NCBI RefSeq assembly: GCF_001269345.1
Contig: NZ_CXOP01000002.1
Location: 620,853 to 684,852 of the forward strand
Length of the DNA: 64,000 nucleotides
Reading direction: 5' to 3'
DNA from: Limnohabitans sp. 2KL-27
GTDB taxonomy: Bacteria > Pseudomonadota > Gammaproteobacteria > Burkholderiales > Burkholderiaceae_C
Below, piece by piece: positions 25,818 to 35,670 of this stretch (its first letter is position 1; each line of letters starts with the position of its first letter). The notes under the pieces were generated by a model. That model was not told the origin of the DNA. It did not search any database and saw only the letters and a list, made by a program, of their open reading frames with translations. Position numbers and translations under genes: made by a program.

Positions 25818-26732
25818 TCAGTCGGTGCCATCGCCAAAGCAGTGCGCCACCACGCTGCGCAGCCACTGGTGCCCAGGGTCTTTGTGCAGGCGGGCGTGCC
25901 AGAACTGGTGGATCACGCTGCCGTCTAACGTCAGGGGCAGGACCCGGGTGGTCAGGGCAAACGGGCGGGTCACGCGCTGGGCAAAGCGCTCGGGCACGGT
26001 GGCGATCAGGTCAGAGTGTCCCAGCACATCGCCTAAAGCGACATAGTGCGGCACCGTGAGGCGGATGCGCCGCTGCAGGCCTTGGCGCTCCAGCGCTTCG
26101 TCCACCCGTCCATGTCCTGTCCCCGCCGCGATCACGCGCACATGGTCGGCCCCAGAAAAGTCGGCCAACGTCAATTCAGGTGCACGGGCCAGTGGGTGGC
26201 CTTCGCGCATCAGGCACACATAAGGTTGGCGAAACAGCGCTTGCTGAAAAAAGCCCGCCTGCAACTGCGGCAGCAGGCCCAGCGCCAAGTCGGTGCGACC
26301 CGTGGCCATGTCATCGCCCAAGCTGGCACCGGTCACGGCCACCACGTTCAGCGTGACGCCGGGCGAGGCCTGTGTCAAAGCGTCCATCAGCACCGGCAGA
26401 AAGTACATCTCGCCCACGTCGGTCATGGCCAGGGTGAAGCGGCGTTCGCTGGTGGCGGGGTCGAACGAGGCGCGCACTTGCAGCGCTTGCTGCAGGCCAT
26501 CGAGCGCGGTGGCCACGGGCTCGGCCAGCTGCAAGGCATAGGGCGTGGGCACCATGCCGCCTTGGGTTCGCAAAAACAATTCGTCGTCCAGACTGGCCCG
26601 CAAACGGCCCAGAGCGCTGCTGACGGCGGGCTGGCTCATGCCCAGTACCGTGGCCACAGCCGAGACGCGTTTTTCGCGCAACAGGTGATGAAACACCAGC
26701 AGCAAATTCAAGTCGAGGCGGGCGAGATCCAT
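25818..26732 (-). CDS. LysR-family regulator (NahR/NagR-like)
   Basis: A 304-residue LysR regulator. The N-terminal winged helix (about 5-65) reads LDLNLLLVFHHLLREKRVS..SQPAVSSALGRLR, close to NahR/NagR/LinR-type regulators of aromatic degradation as I recall them. A periplasmic-binding-like effector domain (about 90-300) follows. It is divergent from the Rieske oxygenase operon across 111 bases that contain an inverted repeat, the classical LysR arrangement, so it most likely activates that operon with an aromatic acid as inducer. Confidence 0.88.
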   Translation of the reverse strand: MDLARLDLNLLLVFHHLLREKRVSAVATVLGMSQPAVSSALGRLRASLDDELFLRTQGGMVPTPYALQLAEPVATALDGLQQALQVRASFDPATSERRFTLAMTDVGEMYFLPVLMDALTQASPGVTLNVVAVTGASLGDDMATGRTDLALGLLPQLQAGFFQQALFRQPYVCLMREGHPLARAPELTLADFSGADHVRVIAAGTGHGRVDEALERQGLQRRIRLTVPHYVALGDVLGHSDLIATVPERFAQRVTRPFALTTRVLPLTLDGSVIHQFWHARLHKDPGHQWLRSVVAHCFGDGTD

Positions 26733-26748
26733 GAAGGCAAGGCTATGA

Positions 26749-26767
26749 TTATTTGAAATTTAAATAA
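26749..26767. promoter_or_regulatory. Candidate LysR-type operator
   Basis: TTATTT-GAAATTT-AAATAA is a perfect inverted repeat with six-base arms and a seven-base spacer, 16 bases from the LysR start codon in the divergent gap. This is the usual place for a LysR recognition site that represses its own gene and activates the neighbour. A near direct repeat, AATTTCGAT then AATTCGAT, follows at about 26780-26803. Confidence 0.45.
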
Positions 26768-26843
26768 AGATTATCTTTGAATTTCGATTTACGGAATTCG
26801 ATGCTTTGCGCATGATCCACATCAAGAATTTCGAGGAGACCGC

Positions 26844-28109
26844 ATGCGCGAACACCCCATCCACTGGGAAACGGAAGGCACCAGCCGCGTCCCGTTTTCC
26901 CTGTATACCGACGAGGACCTGCACAAAAAGGAGCTGGCGCGCTTCTTTTACACAAGCCATTGGAGCTATGTCGGCTTGGAAGCCGAAGTGCCCAACGCTG
27001 GCGACTTCAAGCGCACGGTGGTGGGCGAACGCTCGGTCATCATGACCCGCGCCACCGACGGGCAGATCCATGTGGTCGAGAACGTCTGTGCCCACCGGGG
27101 CATGCAGTTTTGCCGCGAGCGCCACGGCAACAAAAAAGAGTTTGTCTGCCCCTACCACCAGTGGAGCTACACCCTCCAAGGCGATTTGCAGGGCGTGCCT
27201 TTTCGGCGCGGGGTGCGCCAAGACGGCAAGGTCAATGGCGGCATGCCCGCCGACTTTGACCCCAAAGACCACGGCCTCACGGCCTTGAAAGTGGCCACGC
27301 GCGGCGGCGTGGTGTTCGCGTCGTTTGATCATGGTGTGGAGTCGCTCGAAGACTTCATGGGCCCGACCATCCTGAAATACTTTGACCGCCTGTTCAATGG
27401 CCGCAAGCTGGTGGTGCTGGGCTACAACCGCCAGCGCATTCCGGGCAACTGGAAGCTGATGCAGGAAAACATCAAAGACCCGTACCACCCCGGCCTCTTG
27501 CACACCTGGTTTGTGACCTTTGGCCTTTGGCGTGCCGACAACAAGAGCGAGCTGCGCATGGACCCGCACCACCGCCACGCCGCCATGATCTCGACCCGGG
27601 GCAGCGCGGGCCAGGCCACCGGTGCGGCGTCGCAGGTCACGCAGGTCAGCAGCTTCAAAGAGAGCATGCAGCTGCATGACGCCAGCTTTCTCGACATCGT
27701 GCCCGAAGGTTGGTGGCAAATGGAAGACCAGATGCCCACGGCGGTGATGATGACGCTGTTCCCCAGCGTGATTTTTCAGCAGCAGGTCAACAGCGTGTCC
27801 ACGCGCCACATTCAGCCCGATGGGCATGGCGCGTTTGACTTTGTCTGGACGCACTTTGGTTTTGAAGACGACACGCCCGAGATGACCGAGCGCCGCCTGC
27901 GTCAGTCCAACCTGTTTGGCCCGGCCGGTTTTGTGAGCGCAGATGACGGCGAGGTGATCGAGTTCTCGCAGCAAGCCTTTGAGACCAAACCCGAGCACCG
28001 CATGTTGGTGGAGTTGGGCGGGCGCGATGTGGGTGAGACCGACCACATGGTGACCGAGACCCTGATCCGGGGCATGTACGAATACTGGCGCAAAGTGATG
28101 GAGGCCTGA
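26844..28109 (+). CDS. Rieske aromatic-ring-hydroxylating oxygenase, alpha subunit
   Basis: A 421-residue alpha subunit. The Rieske 2Fe-2S centre is formed by Cys82, His84, Cys102 and His105 (CAHRG...CPYHQWSY). The mononuclear iron site has Asp212 (electron-bridging) with His215 and His220 (D-x2-H-x4-H). The N-terminal SRVPFSLYT and NAGDFK segments resemble salicylate 5-hydroxylase (NagG) and anthranilate dioxygenase (AndAc) subunits, so the substrate is probably an aromatic acid. The beta subunit follows after two bases and a ferredoxin after that. No reductase gene is in the operon. Confidence 0.92.
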   Translation: MREHPIHWETEGTSRVPFSLYTDEDLHKKELARFFYTSHWSYVGLEAEVPNAGDFKRTVVGERSVIMTRATDGQIHVVENVCAHRGMQFCRERHGNKKEFVCPYHQWSYTLQGDLQGVPFRRGVRQDGKVNGGMPADFDPKDHGLTALKVATRGGVVFASFDHGVESLEDFMGPTILKYFDRLFNGRKLVVLGYNRQRIPGNWKLMQENIKDPYHPGLLHTWFVTFGLWRADNKSELRMDPHHRHAAMISTRGSAGQATGAASQVTQVSSFKESMQLHDASFLDIVPEGWWQMEDQMPTAVMMTLFPSVIFQQQVNSVSTRHIQPDGHGAFDFVWTHFGFEDDTPEMTERRLRQSNLFGPAGFVSADDGEVIEFSQQAFETKPEHRMLVELGGRDVGETDHMVTETLIRGMYEYWRKVMEA

Positions 28110-28111
28110 TC

Positions 28112-28585
28112 ATGGTGAGCTTTGAAATCCACATGGCCTTGAGCCGCCTGTACGCCGATTACGCCCTGGCCGTGGACAGCGGTCAGTGGGATTTGTGGCC
28201 GGAATTTTTCACCGAGCAATGCGTGTACAAACTCATCCCGCGTGAAAACCATGAGCGCGGCTTTCCGCTGTGCACCCTGTCGTTCACCAGCAAAGGCATG
28301 TTGAAAGACCGGGTGTACGGCATCCAGGAGACGCTGTACCACGACCCCTATTACCAGCGGCATGTGGTGGGCGCGCCCGTGGTGCGCCGCGTGGACGGTG
28401 AGCGCATCCACTCGGAAGCCAATTACGCGGTGTTCCGCACCAAGCTCGACAAGGCCAGCACCGTGTTCAACGTGGGCCGCTACATCGACACCATCGTGCC
28501 CACCCCCGAGGGCCTGAAGTTTGCCGAACGCCTGTGCGTGTACGACAGCGAAATGATCCCCAACGCCATCATTTACCCGATATGA
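28112..28585 (+). CDS. Aromatic-ring-hydroxylating oxygenase, beta subunit
   Basis: A 157-residue small subunit with the NTF2-like fold typical of oxygenase beta subunits (segments [20 protein letters not shown] and IYPI end). It supports the alpha-subunit hexamer and is structural. It lies two bases after the alpha gene, and its stop overlaps the ferredoxin ATG (ATGA), so all three are translationally coupled. Confidence 0.88.
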   Translation: MVSFEIHMALSRLYADYALAVDSGQWDLWPEFFTEQCVYKLIPRENHERGFPLCTLSFTSKGMLKDRVYGIQETLYHDPYYQRHVVGAPVVRRVDGERIHSEANYAVFRTKLDKASTVFNVGRYIDTIVPTPEGLKFAERLCVYDSEMIPNAIIYPI

Positions 28586-28896
28586 CCATGACAAACTGGA
28601 TGGACGTGGCCGCCGAGGCCGACCTGTTTGAAGGCGCCGGCATCGCCGTGACGCCCGAAGGCCAAGACATTGCCCTGTTCAGCGTTGGGGGTGAAGTCTT
28701 GGCCATCAACAACCTGTGTACCCACGGCAACGCCAAGCTGTGCGATGGCTTTGTGGAAGGCGACCACGTGGAGTGCCCTTTTCACCAGGCGATGTTCAGC
28801 CTGCGTGACGGCTCGGTGAGCTGCGGCCCCGCCACCGAAGCCGCCAAGACCTGGCCGGTCAAGGTGGAGGGTGGGCGGGTGTTTCTTCAGCTTTAA
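28582..28896 (+). CDS. Rieske-type ferredoxin of the oxygenase
   Basis: A 104-residue Rieske ferredoxin. Cluster ligands are Cys46 and His48 (CTHGN) and Cys65 and His68 (CPFHQ). It should shuttle electrons to the oxygenase alpha subunit from a reductase that is not encoded here. The ATG at 28582 overlaps the beta stop codon; a second ATG two codons later is possible. The stop codon overlaps the stop of the convergent toxin gene. Confidence 0.9.
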   Translation: MTMTNWMDVAAEADLFEGAGIAVTPEGQDIALFSVGGEVLAINNLCTHGNAKLCDGFVEGDHVECPFHQAMFSLRDGSVSCGPATEAAKTWPVKVEGGRVFLQL

Positions 28897-29195
28897 GGTT
28901 TGGATGCCAGCAGCCGGTCCAAGGTGGATTGGTACACCTTGTTGTTTTCGCGGCGGTCAACAGCCATGACCATGACGGTCAGAACATCGTCCTCAACACC
29001 GTAAACCAGTCGGACGCCTTGCTTGAGCAGTTTGATCTTGTAGTAGCCCTGTAAGTCCCCATGCAACGCGCCGCCAGGGACGTGTGGGTTTTCGAGGCGT
29101 TTTTTCAGCAGTTTGCGCAAAGGCTCTTTGACGGAGCCATCCAGTGCCTGCCATTCTGCCAAAGCCTCAGGCAAGAATTTCAAAGCGTAAGTCAC
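28893..29195 (-). CDS. RelE/ParE-family toxin
   Basis: A 100-residue basic protein with the RelE-type layout: MTYALKFLPEALAEWQALDGSVK at the start, central GDLQGYYKIKLLKQGVRLVYGV, and the closing VMAVDRRENNKVYQ. RelE toxins cleave mRNA in the ribosomal A site. It lies three bases after its antitoxin. Arg and Lys residues typical of the active RelE surface are present in GVRLVY and DRRENNKVY, so it looks intact. Confidence 0.9.
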   Translation of the reverse strand: MTYALKFLPEALAEWQALDGSVKEPLRKLLKKRLENPHVPGGALHGDLQGYYKIKLLKQGVRLVYGVEDDVLTVMVMAVDRRENNKVYQSTLDRLLASKP

Positions 29196-29198
29196 CGC

Positions 29199-29450
29199 TT
29201 AAACCGTGTCGATGTCCACCGAAATGGCTTGCGCCTTTTGCTCCAAGCGAGACCTGACCAGATTTTCCAGATCACGGTCTGCCATTTGATCCAGCATGGC
29301 CTCGAACAATGCAGGCTCGACCATGTAGAACGCGGCCTTGTTGTGGCTGAGCACGGCCACGGGGCGTCGGTTGGCAGAACGCAAAACCGAGGCCGGATTG
29401 CGTTTGAATTCAGACATGCTCACCGTCTGCTGGGTCATCAAGGTTTCCAT
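29199..29450 (-). CDS. Phd/YefM-like antitoxin
   Basis: An 83-residue antitoxin with the Phd/YefM-type N-terminal DNA-binding half (SMSEFKRNPASVLRSANRRPVAVLSHNKAAFYMV) and an acidic C-terminal tail that should wrap around the RelE-like toxin encoded next. GGAG lies seven bases upstream of the ATG. A palindrome at 29467-29494 just upstream is a candidate autoregulatory operator. The pair sits between the oxygenase operon and queA. Confidence 0.88.
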   Translation of the reverse strand: METLMTQQTVSMSEFKRNPASVLRSANRRPVAVLSHNKAAFYMVEPALFEAMLDQMADRDLENLVRSRLEQKAQAISVDIDTV

Positions 29451-29466
29451 AGCGAAACTCCAATGC

Positions 29467-29494
29467 GCGCTAAATAAAGAGCTAATTTTAGCGC
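29467..29494. promoter_or_regulatory. Candidate toxin-antitoxin operator overlapping the queA stop
   Basis: GCGCTAAA and TTTAGCGC form a perfect inverted repeat with eight-base arms and a 12-base spacer, 17-44 bases upstream of the antitoxin ATG. It contains the queA stop codon (29488-29490) and a TAAAAT sequence on the minus strand that could be a -10 element. No U-tract follows, so an operator is more likely than a terminator. Confidence 0.5.
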
Positions 29495-30576
29495 CGAATC
29501 AGCAACATCGCATCCCCGTAGCTGAAAAACCGGTACTTCTGCGCCATCGCGTGGCGGTACAAGCCCATGATGTGTTCGTAACCCGCAAAGGCGCTGACCA
29601 GCATCATCAGCGTGCTTTTGGGCAGGTGGAAGTTGGTGATCAGGCGGTCCACCACTTGGAAGTCAAACCCCGGCGTGATGAAAATTTGCGTGTCGCCGCT
29701 GGCCTGGCCGAACTTGGCCCAAGACTCCAGCGTGCGCACCGTGGTCGTGCCCACCGCCACCACTTGGCCGCCGCGTGCCTTGCAGGCCGCAATGGCTTGC
29801 TGCGTGGCTGCGGGCACCTCGTACCACTCGCTGTGCATGGTGTGATCGGCGATGTTCTCGGTTTTGACGGGTTGGAAAGTGCCCGCGCCCACGTGCAAGG
29901 TGACGCTGGCGCGTTGCACGCCTTTGGCCGCCAAAGCGGCCAACAAGGCCTCGTCAAAGTGCAGCGCAGCCGTCGGGGCGGCCACCGCGCCCGGTGCCCG
30001 CGCAAACACGGTCTGGTAACGCCTCGCGTCTTCTTCGGTGTCGGCGTGTTCCGCAGTGCCCGTTGGGCGCTCAATGTAGGGGGGCAGTGGCACCACGCCG
30101 TGCTTTTCCATCAAAGCGTGTGGCTCGTCGCTCAGCTGCAGGTGAAACAGCTGGCCGTTTTCATCGGGCCAGCGGCCGAGCAGCACGGCATCAAAACCAC
30201 CATGGCGTGCACCGCCTGCCAAATGCATCTTGCCGCCCAACAAAGGTTTTTTGCTCACCTTCATGTGGGCCACCACCTGGTGGCCGGGCAGCACGCGCTC
30301 GATCAGCAGCTCCAGCTTGCCGCCTGAGGCCTTCTCGCCAAAGATGCGGGCCTTGACCACCTTGGTGTCGTTGAACACCAGCAGATCACCCGGGTTGAGC
30401 AAGCTGGGCAGGTCGCGAAAAATTCGGTCGGTGACCGCCCCGGGTGCGCCGTCAAGCAAGCGCGAGCCGCTGCGTTCGGCGGCAGGGTGCTGGGCAATCA
30501 GTTCGGGGGGGAGCTCAAAGTCGAAATCGCTGAGCGTGAAGGCGCGGGGGGCGCTGAGGGAGGAAGTGACAGACAT
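29488..30576 (-). CDS. queA: S-adenosylmethionine:tRNA ribosyltransferase-isomerase
   Basis: A 362-residue enzyme that transfers and isomerises the ribosyl moiety of S-adenosylmethionine onto preQ1-tRNA to form epoxyqueuosine, the step after Tgt. Conserved segments are [14 protein letters not shown] near residue 20, [13 protein letters not shown] near 69, the long [11 protein letters not shown] loop, and the closing [12 protein letters not shown]. Start at the ATG 30576; the frame stays open upstream but into the divergent recG region without family similarity. Divergent from recG across 110 bases. Confidence 0.96.
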   Translation of the reverse strand: MSVTSSLSAPRAFTLSDFDFELPPELIAQHPAAERSGSRLLDGAPGAVTDRIFRDLPSLLNPGDLLVFNDTKVVKARIFGEKASGGKLELLIERVLPGHQVVAHMKVSKKPLLGGKMHLAGGARHGGFDAVLLGRWPDENGQLFHLQLSDEPHALMEKHGVVPLPPYIERPTGTAEHADTEEDARRYQTVFARAPGAVAAPTAALHFDEALLAALAAKGVQRASVTLHVGAGTFQPVKTENIADHTMHSEWYEVPAATQQAIAACKARGGQVVAVGTTTVRTLESWAKFGQASGDTQIFITPGFDFQVVDRLITNFHLPKSTLMMLVSAFAGYEHIMGLYRHAMAQKYRFFSYGDAMLLIRR

Positions 30577-30686
30577 GATGCAGAGCTGGACAGGCCCATA
30601 CCAATAAGACAAGCCCGCGATTGTGCCCGAAGGTTCAACACGCACTTCGGCTGAGGCGCAACCGGGTCTCGCGGCACAATCGCCCC

Positions 30687-32756
30687 ATGCCCTCCACGTC
30701 AGCCGCCCCAACTGCCAAAACGCTCAGCGCCCCCCAAAAGGCCCTGATCAAGCTCGGCCTGAAGCGCGACATTGATCTGGCGCTGCACCTGCCGCTGCGC
30801 TACGAGGACGAGACGCGCATCGTCAAATTGCGCGATGCCCGCGAGGGAGATACCGCGCAGATCGAGGCGACGGTCACGGCTTGCGAGATCACGATGCGGC
30901 CGCGCCGCCAGTTGCTGGTGACTGTGGATGATGGTTCAGACACCTGCGTGATGCGGTTTTTCAGCTTCTACCCCTCGCACCAAAAGGCGCTGGCGGTGGG
31001 CAACCGTATCCGGGCGCGGGGCGAGGTCAAGGGCGGCTTCATGGGGCTGACCATGATGCACCCCAGCTTCAAGGCGGCGGGCGGGCATTTGGCCGAGGCT
31101 TTGACGCCGGTGTATCCCACCGTGGCGGGGTTGGCGCAGGCGTATTTGCGCCGGGCGGTCATCACGGGGCTGAACCATGCCGACCTGAGCGAGACCCTGC
31201 CCCCCGGCATCGCCTGGCCGGACCCGCGTGGTGCTTGGTCGCTGCGCGATGCGCTGCAGTTTTTGCACCACCCCACCCCCGATGTGTCGCTGGCCGCTTT
31301 GGAAGACCGGAGCCACCCGGCCTGGATTCGCCTCAAATGCGAGGAGTTGCTGGCGCAACAGTTGTCGCAGCTGACCGCCAAGCGCGAGCGCGATTTGCTG
31401 CGAGCCCCAGGCCTGAAGTTCAAGACCGACGGTTTGTATGGCCAGTTGCTGGCCGCGTTGCCCTTTGGCCTGACGAATGCCCAACAGCGTGTGGGCCAAG
31501 AAATTGCCCAAGACCTGACGCGCCATGTGCCGATGCACCGCCTGCTGCAAGGCGATGTGGGGGCGGGCAAAACGGTGGTGGCCGCGCTGGCGGCCATGGT
31601 GGCTGTGGATGCCGGCTGGCAATGTGCCCTGATGGCGCCCACCGAAATTTTGGCCACCCAGCACTTTGCCAAACTGGTCGGGTGGCTGGAGCCTTTGGGC
31701 GTGAAAGTGGCCTGGTTGATTGGCAGCCAAAAGAAAAAAGAACGCGCCGCCATGCTGGCGCTGATCGAGTCGGGCGAGGCCGCCTTGGTGGTGGGCACGC
31801 ATGCGGTGATTCAGGAACACGTCAAGTTCAAGAACCTGGGGCTGGCCGTGATCGATGAGCAGCACCGCTTTGGCGTGGCCCAGCGCTTGGCCCTGCGCGG
31901 CAAGATGCAAGCCCCTGGCATGGAGCCGCACATGCTGATGATGACGGCCACGCCCATTCCGCGCACGCTGGCCATGAGCTATTACGCCGATCTGGACGTC
32001 TCCGTTATCGACGAGTTGCCCCCTGGGCGCACCCCCATCGTGACCCGTGTGGTGTCAGACCACCGCCGGGGCGAAGTGGTCTCGCGCATCGGCGCACAGT
32101 TGCAGGAAGGGCGGCAGGTGTACTGGGTCTGCCCGCTGATTGAAGAAAGCGAAGCCCTGGACCTGACCAATGCCACCCAAACCCATGCCGACCTGAGCGA
32201 GGCGCTGCCGGGCGTGATGGTGGGCCTGCTGCATTCGCGCATGCCAGTGGCCGAGAAAAAGGCGGTGATGGAACTCTTCACCGCAGGCGTGATGGGCGTG
32301 CTCGTCAGCACCACGGTGATCGAAGTCGGGGTGGATGTGCCCAACGCGTCGCTGATGGTGATCGAGCATGCCGAGCGCTTTGGTCTGTCTCAGTTGCACC
32401 AACTGCGTGGCCGGGTCGGGCGCGGCGCAGCGGCGTCGGCCTGTGTGCTGCTCTATGGCACACCCGAAGGAGGCCGCCTGAGCGAGACGGCCCGAGAGCG
32501 TTTGCGGGCGATGGTCGAGACCAACGACGGTTTCGAGATCGCCCGGCGCGACCTCGAAATTCGGGGGCCGGGCGAGTTTTTAGGCGCTCGCCAGTCGGGG
32601 GCGCCCTTGCTGCGCTTTGCCGATCTGGCGACCGACACGCCGCTGCTGGAGTGGGCGCGCGCGCTGGCGCCGCAGATGCTGGACCAGCACGCGTCTTTGG
32701 CCGAGCGCCACATTCACCGCTGGCTGGGTGGGAAATCCGAGTACCTCAAGGCTTGA
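30687..32756 (+). CDS. recG: ATP-dependent DNA helicase RecG
   Basis: A 689-residue helicase that remodels stalled replication forks and Holliday junctions. It has an N-terminal wedge/OB domain (to about residue 150), Walker A GDVGAGKT (about 289-296), Walker B as DEQH (about 389-392), and helicase motifs [11 protein letters not shown] and the C-terminal QLRGRVGRG. Length is normal. Start at the ATG 30687; upstream extension lacks similarity. oxyR follows after 16 bases. Confidence 0.96.
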   Translation: MPSTSAAPTAKTLSAPQKALIKLGLKRDIDLALHLPLRYEDETRIVKLRDAREGDTAQIEATVTACEITMRPRRQLLVTVDDGSDTCVMRFFSFYPSHQKALAVGNRIRARGEVKGGFMGLTMMHPSFKAAGGHLAEALTPVYPTVAGLAQAYLRRAVITGLNHADLSETLPPGIAWPDPRGAWSLRDALQFLHHPTPDVSLAALEDRSHPAWIRLKCEELLAQQLSQLTAKRERDLLRAPGLKFKTDGLYGQLLAALPFGLTNAQQRVGQEIAQDLTRHVPMHRLLQGDVGAGKTVVAALAAMVAVDAGWQCALMAPTEILATQHFAKLVGWLEPLGVKVAWLIGSQKKKERAAMLALIESGEAALVVGTHAVIQEHVKFKNLGLAVIDEQHRFGVAQRLALRGKMQAPGMEPHMLMMTATPIPRTLAMSYYADLDVSVIDELPPGRTPIVTRVVSDHRRGEVVSRIGAQLQEGRQVYWVCPLIEESEALDLTNATQTHADLSEALPGVMVGLLHSRMPVAEKKAVMELFTAGVMGVLVSTTVIEVGVDVPNASLMVIEHAERFGLSQLHQLRGRVGRGAAASACVLLYGTPEGGRLSETARERLRAMVETNDGFEIARRDLEIRGPGEFLGARQSGAPLLRFADLATDTPLLEWARALAPQMLDQHASLAERHIHRWLGGKSEYLKA

Positions 32757-32772
32757 TGTTCAAATAACGCCC

Positions 32773-33735
32773 ATGACCCTGACCGAACTCAAATACATCG
32801 TGGCCGTGGCCCGCGAAAAGCATTTTGGCAAAGCCGCCGAAGCCTGCTTTGTGTCGCAACCCACGCTGTCGCTGGCCATCAAGAAGCTCGAGGAAGAGCT
32901 GGAGGTCAAGCTGTTTGAGCGCAGCGCCAGCGAGGTGTCGGTGACGCTTTTGGGCGAAGAGATCGTGCGCCAAGCCCAAAGCGTGCTGGAGCAAGCGGCC
33001 GAGATCAAGGAGATTGCCAAACGCGGCAAAGACCCGTTGTCGGGCACCATGCGCCTGGGCGTGATCTACACCATCGGGCCGTATTTGCTGCCCGATCTGG
33101 TGCGCCAGATCATCACCGACATCCCGCAAATGCCGCTGATGCTGCAAGAAAACTTCACCGTCCGCTTGCTGGAGATGCTGCGCACGGGCGAGATCGACTG
33201 CGCCATACTGGCCGAGCCGTTTCCCGAGTCAGGCTTGGCGGTGGCCCCTTTGTACGACGAGACCTTCATGGCGGCCCTGCCACTGAACCACCCGCTGGCC
33301 AAAGAGGCGTTCATCACCCCCGAGCAGCTGAAAAACGAGACCATGCTGCTGCTGGGCACGGGGCATTGCTTTCGCGACCATGTGCTGGAGGTGTGCCCCG
33401 AATTTGCCCGCTATGCGAGCCAGACCGACGGCATTCGCAAGACTTTTGAGGGCTCGTCGCTGGAGACCATCAAACACATGGTGGCTGCAGGGATGGGCGT
33501 GACTTTGGTGCCGCGCATGTCGGTGCCTGACCTCAAGCCCGTGCACAAGCGCTCGGGCGGGCGGCATGAATCGCCTGTGCGCTACCTGCCCATTGTCGAC
33601 CCAGCAGGCGGCAAGCCGCCCACGCGCCGCGTGGTGCTGGCCTGGCGGCGCAGTTACACCCGCTACGAAGCGATTGCCGCCATGCGCAATGCCATTTATG
33701 CCTGCCCCTTGCCGGGAGTGACGCGCCTGTCCTGA
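32773..33735 (+). CDS. oxyR: Hydrogen-peroxide sensor and regulator OxyR
   Basis: A 320-residue LysR-family protein with the OxyR redox pair exactly at Cys199 (GTGHCFRD) and Cys208 (LEVC). Peroxide forms a disulfide between these, switching the activator on. The N-terminal helix-turn-helix ([21 protein letters not shown]...) is typical. Targets in relatives include catalase and alkyl hydroperoxide reductase genes, none of which are in this window. The recG-oxyR adjacency is common in betaproteobacteria. Start at the ATG 32773. Confidence 0.95.
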   Translation: MTLTELKYIVAVAREKHFGKAAEACFVSQPTLSLAIKKLEEELEVKLFERSASEVSVTLLGEEIVRQAQSVLEQAAEIKEIAKRGKDPLSGTMRLGVIYTIGPYLLPDLVRQIITDIPQMPLMLQENFTVRLLEMLRTGEIDCAILAEPFPESGLAVAPLYDETFMAALPLNHPLAKEAFITPEQLKNETMLLLGTGHCFRDHVLEVCPEFARYASQTDGIRKTFEGSSLETIKHMVAAGMGVTLVPRMSVPDLKPVHKRSGGRHESPVRYLPIVDPAGGKPPTRRVVLAWRRSYTRYEAIAAMRNAIYACPLPGVTRLS

Positions 33736-33853
33736 GGGCGCTCTGAGTGCGTCTTTGGGCGAGAGCCGCAGCCCATTTGCGGTCTGGCTTCACCGATTGC
33801 TTGGGCCGCCGGGGTGGCCTCTCACACACCTGCCGCGCACAGATAATCGCCTT

Positions 33854-34705
33854 ATGACCGACAAACTCAAGCTGTATCTGGATTTGATCCGATGGAATAG
33901 GCCCGCCGGCTGGCTGCTGTTGCTCTGGCCCTCATTGGCGGCCTTATGGGTGGCGGAAGGTGGATTTCCAGGCTGGCATCTGGTGGGGGTGTTCACTCTG
34001 GGCACCATCCTCATGCGCAGCGCCGGGTGTTGCATCAACGACGTGGCCGACCGCGACTTTGACAAACACGTCAAGCGCACGGCCAACCGCCCGGTGACGA
34101 GCGGGCGCATCGGCACCCGAGAGGCTTTGGCGGTGGGGGCCGTGCTGGCGCTGGGGGCGTTTGGCTTGGTGCTGACCACCAACCCGGCCACCATCGCTTG
34201 GTCATTCGCGGCGCTGGCCGTGACCTTGATCTATCCCTATGCCAAGCGGTTTGTCTCCATGCCACAGGCGGTGCTGGGTGTGGCCTTCAGCTTAGGCATC
34301 CCGATGGCGTTTGCGGCGGTGCAGGGACAAGTGCCGCTGTTGGCCTGGGGTTTGCTGTTGGGCAACCTGTTTTGGGTGCTGGCCTACGACACCGAATACG
34401 CCATGGTGGACCGCGATGACGACCTGCGCATTGGCATGAAGACCTCTGCCATCACCCTGGGCCCTTGGGATGTGCCCGCCATCATGGGTTTTTATGCGGC
34501 TTATTTGTGGATCTGGGCGTGGCTGCTGGATGCGGCGCAGCAAGGGCTTTGGTTCTGGCTGGCCTGGCTGGCCTCGGTGGGCCAGGTGGCTTGGCATTTT
34601 TTACTGATCCGCCACCGCACACGCGAAGGCTGCTTCAAAGCCTTCCGGCTGAACCATTGGCTGGGCTTCAGCGTGTTTGTGGGTGTGGTTTTGTCTTACC
34701 AGTGA
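33854..34705 (+). CDS. ubiA: 4-hydroxybenzoate octaprenyltransferase
   Basis: A 283-residue polytopic prenyltransferase that attaches the isoprenoid side chain to 4-hydroxybenzoate in ubiquinone synthesis. Both Asp-rich Mg/pyrophosphate motifs are present: NDVADRDFD (62-70) and [12 protein letters not shown] near residue 180. About eight or nine membrane segments are visible. Start at the ATG 33854. Convergent with proC. Confidence 0.95.
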   Translation: MTDKLKLYLDLIRWNRPAGWLLLLWPSLAALWVAEGGFPGWHLVGVFTLGTILMRSAGCCINDVADRDFDKHVKRTANRPVTSGRIGTREALAVGAVLALGAFGLVLTTNPATIAWSFAALAVTLIYPYAKRFVSMPQAVLGVAFSLGIPMAFAAVQGQVPLLAWGLLLGNLFWVLAYDTEYAMVDRDDDLRIGMKTSAITLGPWDVPAIMGFYAAYLWIWAWLLDAAQQGLWFWLAWLASVGQVAWHFLLIRHRTREGCFKAFRLNHWLGFSVFVGVVLSYQ

Positions 34706-34757
34706 GGCCCAACCACCCGCTTGGACCTGAAGGCGTCCATCCAGCGCTGCGGCCGGT

Positions 34758-35582
34758 TCAGGCCTTGCCGAATTCGTCGCCCAATTCACGCGCCCGCTGC
34801 TCGGCCGCTTGCATGGCTTTGACAAAAGCGGGTTTGATCCCGGCCGCATCCATTGCGGTGAGTGCTGCATAAGTGGTGCCGCCTTTGGAGGTGACGCGCT
34901 GGCGCAGCACTTCGGGCGATTCTGTTGATGCAGCCGCCAAGGAGGATGCGCCTGCAAACGTGGCCACGGCCAGTTGGTAGGCCTGCTCGGGCGACAAGCC
35001 CATGCCGGTGCCGGCCTCGGTCATGGCTTCGAGGAAATAAAAGACATAGGCCGGACCAGAACCCGACAAGGCGGTCACGGCGTCCAGCTGCGACTCTTGC
35101 TGCACCCAAATGAATTGTCCCGTGGTGGCAATGACTTGTTCCACCAGCGCCTGGTCTGCCGCGCTGACCGATGGGCAGGCAAACAAGCCGGTGATGCCCT
35201 GGCCCACCAAGGCGGGGGTGTTGGGCATGCAACGCACCACCCGATCGCTGCCGACCCAGCGGCCAATGCTGTCGGTGCGGATGCCGGCGGCCACAGACAG
35301 GTGCAGCGCGGCGCGGGTGTGCGGCATGACCGGGGCGGCCGCTTCGCTGAAGACTTGCGGCTTGACCGCCCAGACCACCAAATCCGCCTTGGCCAAATCG
35401 GGGCCAGCGGCGGGCAAAGCGCTGATGCCAAAGTCCTTGAGCAGTTTGGCGGCGGTGTCGGCAAAGGGTTCGACCACGGTGAATTGATCGGGCCTCATGC
35501 CCTGGCGGATCAGGCCGCCGATGATGGCGCTGGCCATGTTGCCGCCGCCAATGAAGGCCATGTGTTGCTGTGTTGAGGTCAT
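34758..35582 (-). CDS. proC: Pyrroline-5-carboxylate reductase
   Basis: A 274-residue enzyme that reduces pyrroline-5-carboxylate to proline with NAD(P)H. The N-terminal Rossmann motif FIGGGNMASAIIGGL is at residues 10-24. CMPNTPALVGQGITG and the C-terminal helical dimerisation region with ALSGSGPAYVFYFLEAM and VTSKGGTTYAAL are clear. It stands alone, convergent with ubiA and divergent from glpK. Confidence 0.96.
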   Translation of the reverse strand: MTSTQQHMAFIGGGNMASAIIGGLIRQGMRPDQFTVVEPFADTAAKLLKDFGISALPAAGPDLAKADLVVWAVKPQVFSEAAAPVMPHTRAALHLSVAAGIRTDSIGRWVGSDRVVRCMPNTPALVGQGITGLFACPSVSAADQALVEQVIATTGQFIWVQQESQLDAVTALSGSGPAYVFYFLEAMTEAGTGMGLSPEQAYQLAVATFAGASSLAAASTESPEVLRQRVTSKGGTTYAALTAMDAAGIKPAFVKAMQAAEQRARELGDEFGKA

Positions 35583-35670
35583 GTCGGGTGTCTCAGGGGT
35601 GTCTGCAAGCTAGGGTCTATCGGGGAATTGTCGCTGTTTGTGAACCGCTGTTTGCGTTAGTCTCGGCGGC

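Noticed and set aside
26812..26825. FNR-like sequence ATGAT-CCAC-ATCAA before the Rieske oxygenase
   Set aside because: One mismatch from consensus, but it lies only about 20 bases before the start codon, and activation by an anaerobic regulator would be odd for an oxygen-using enzyme. Chance is more likely, although it shares CCACATCAA with the box at 12844.
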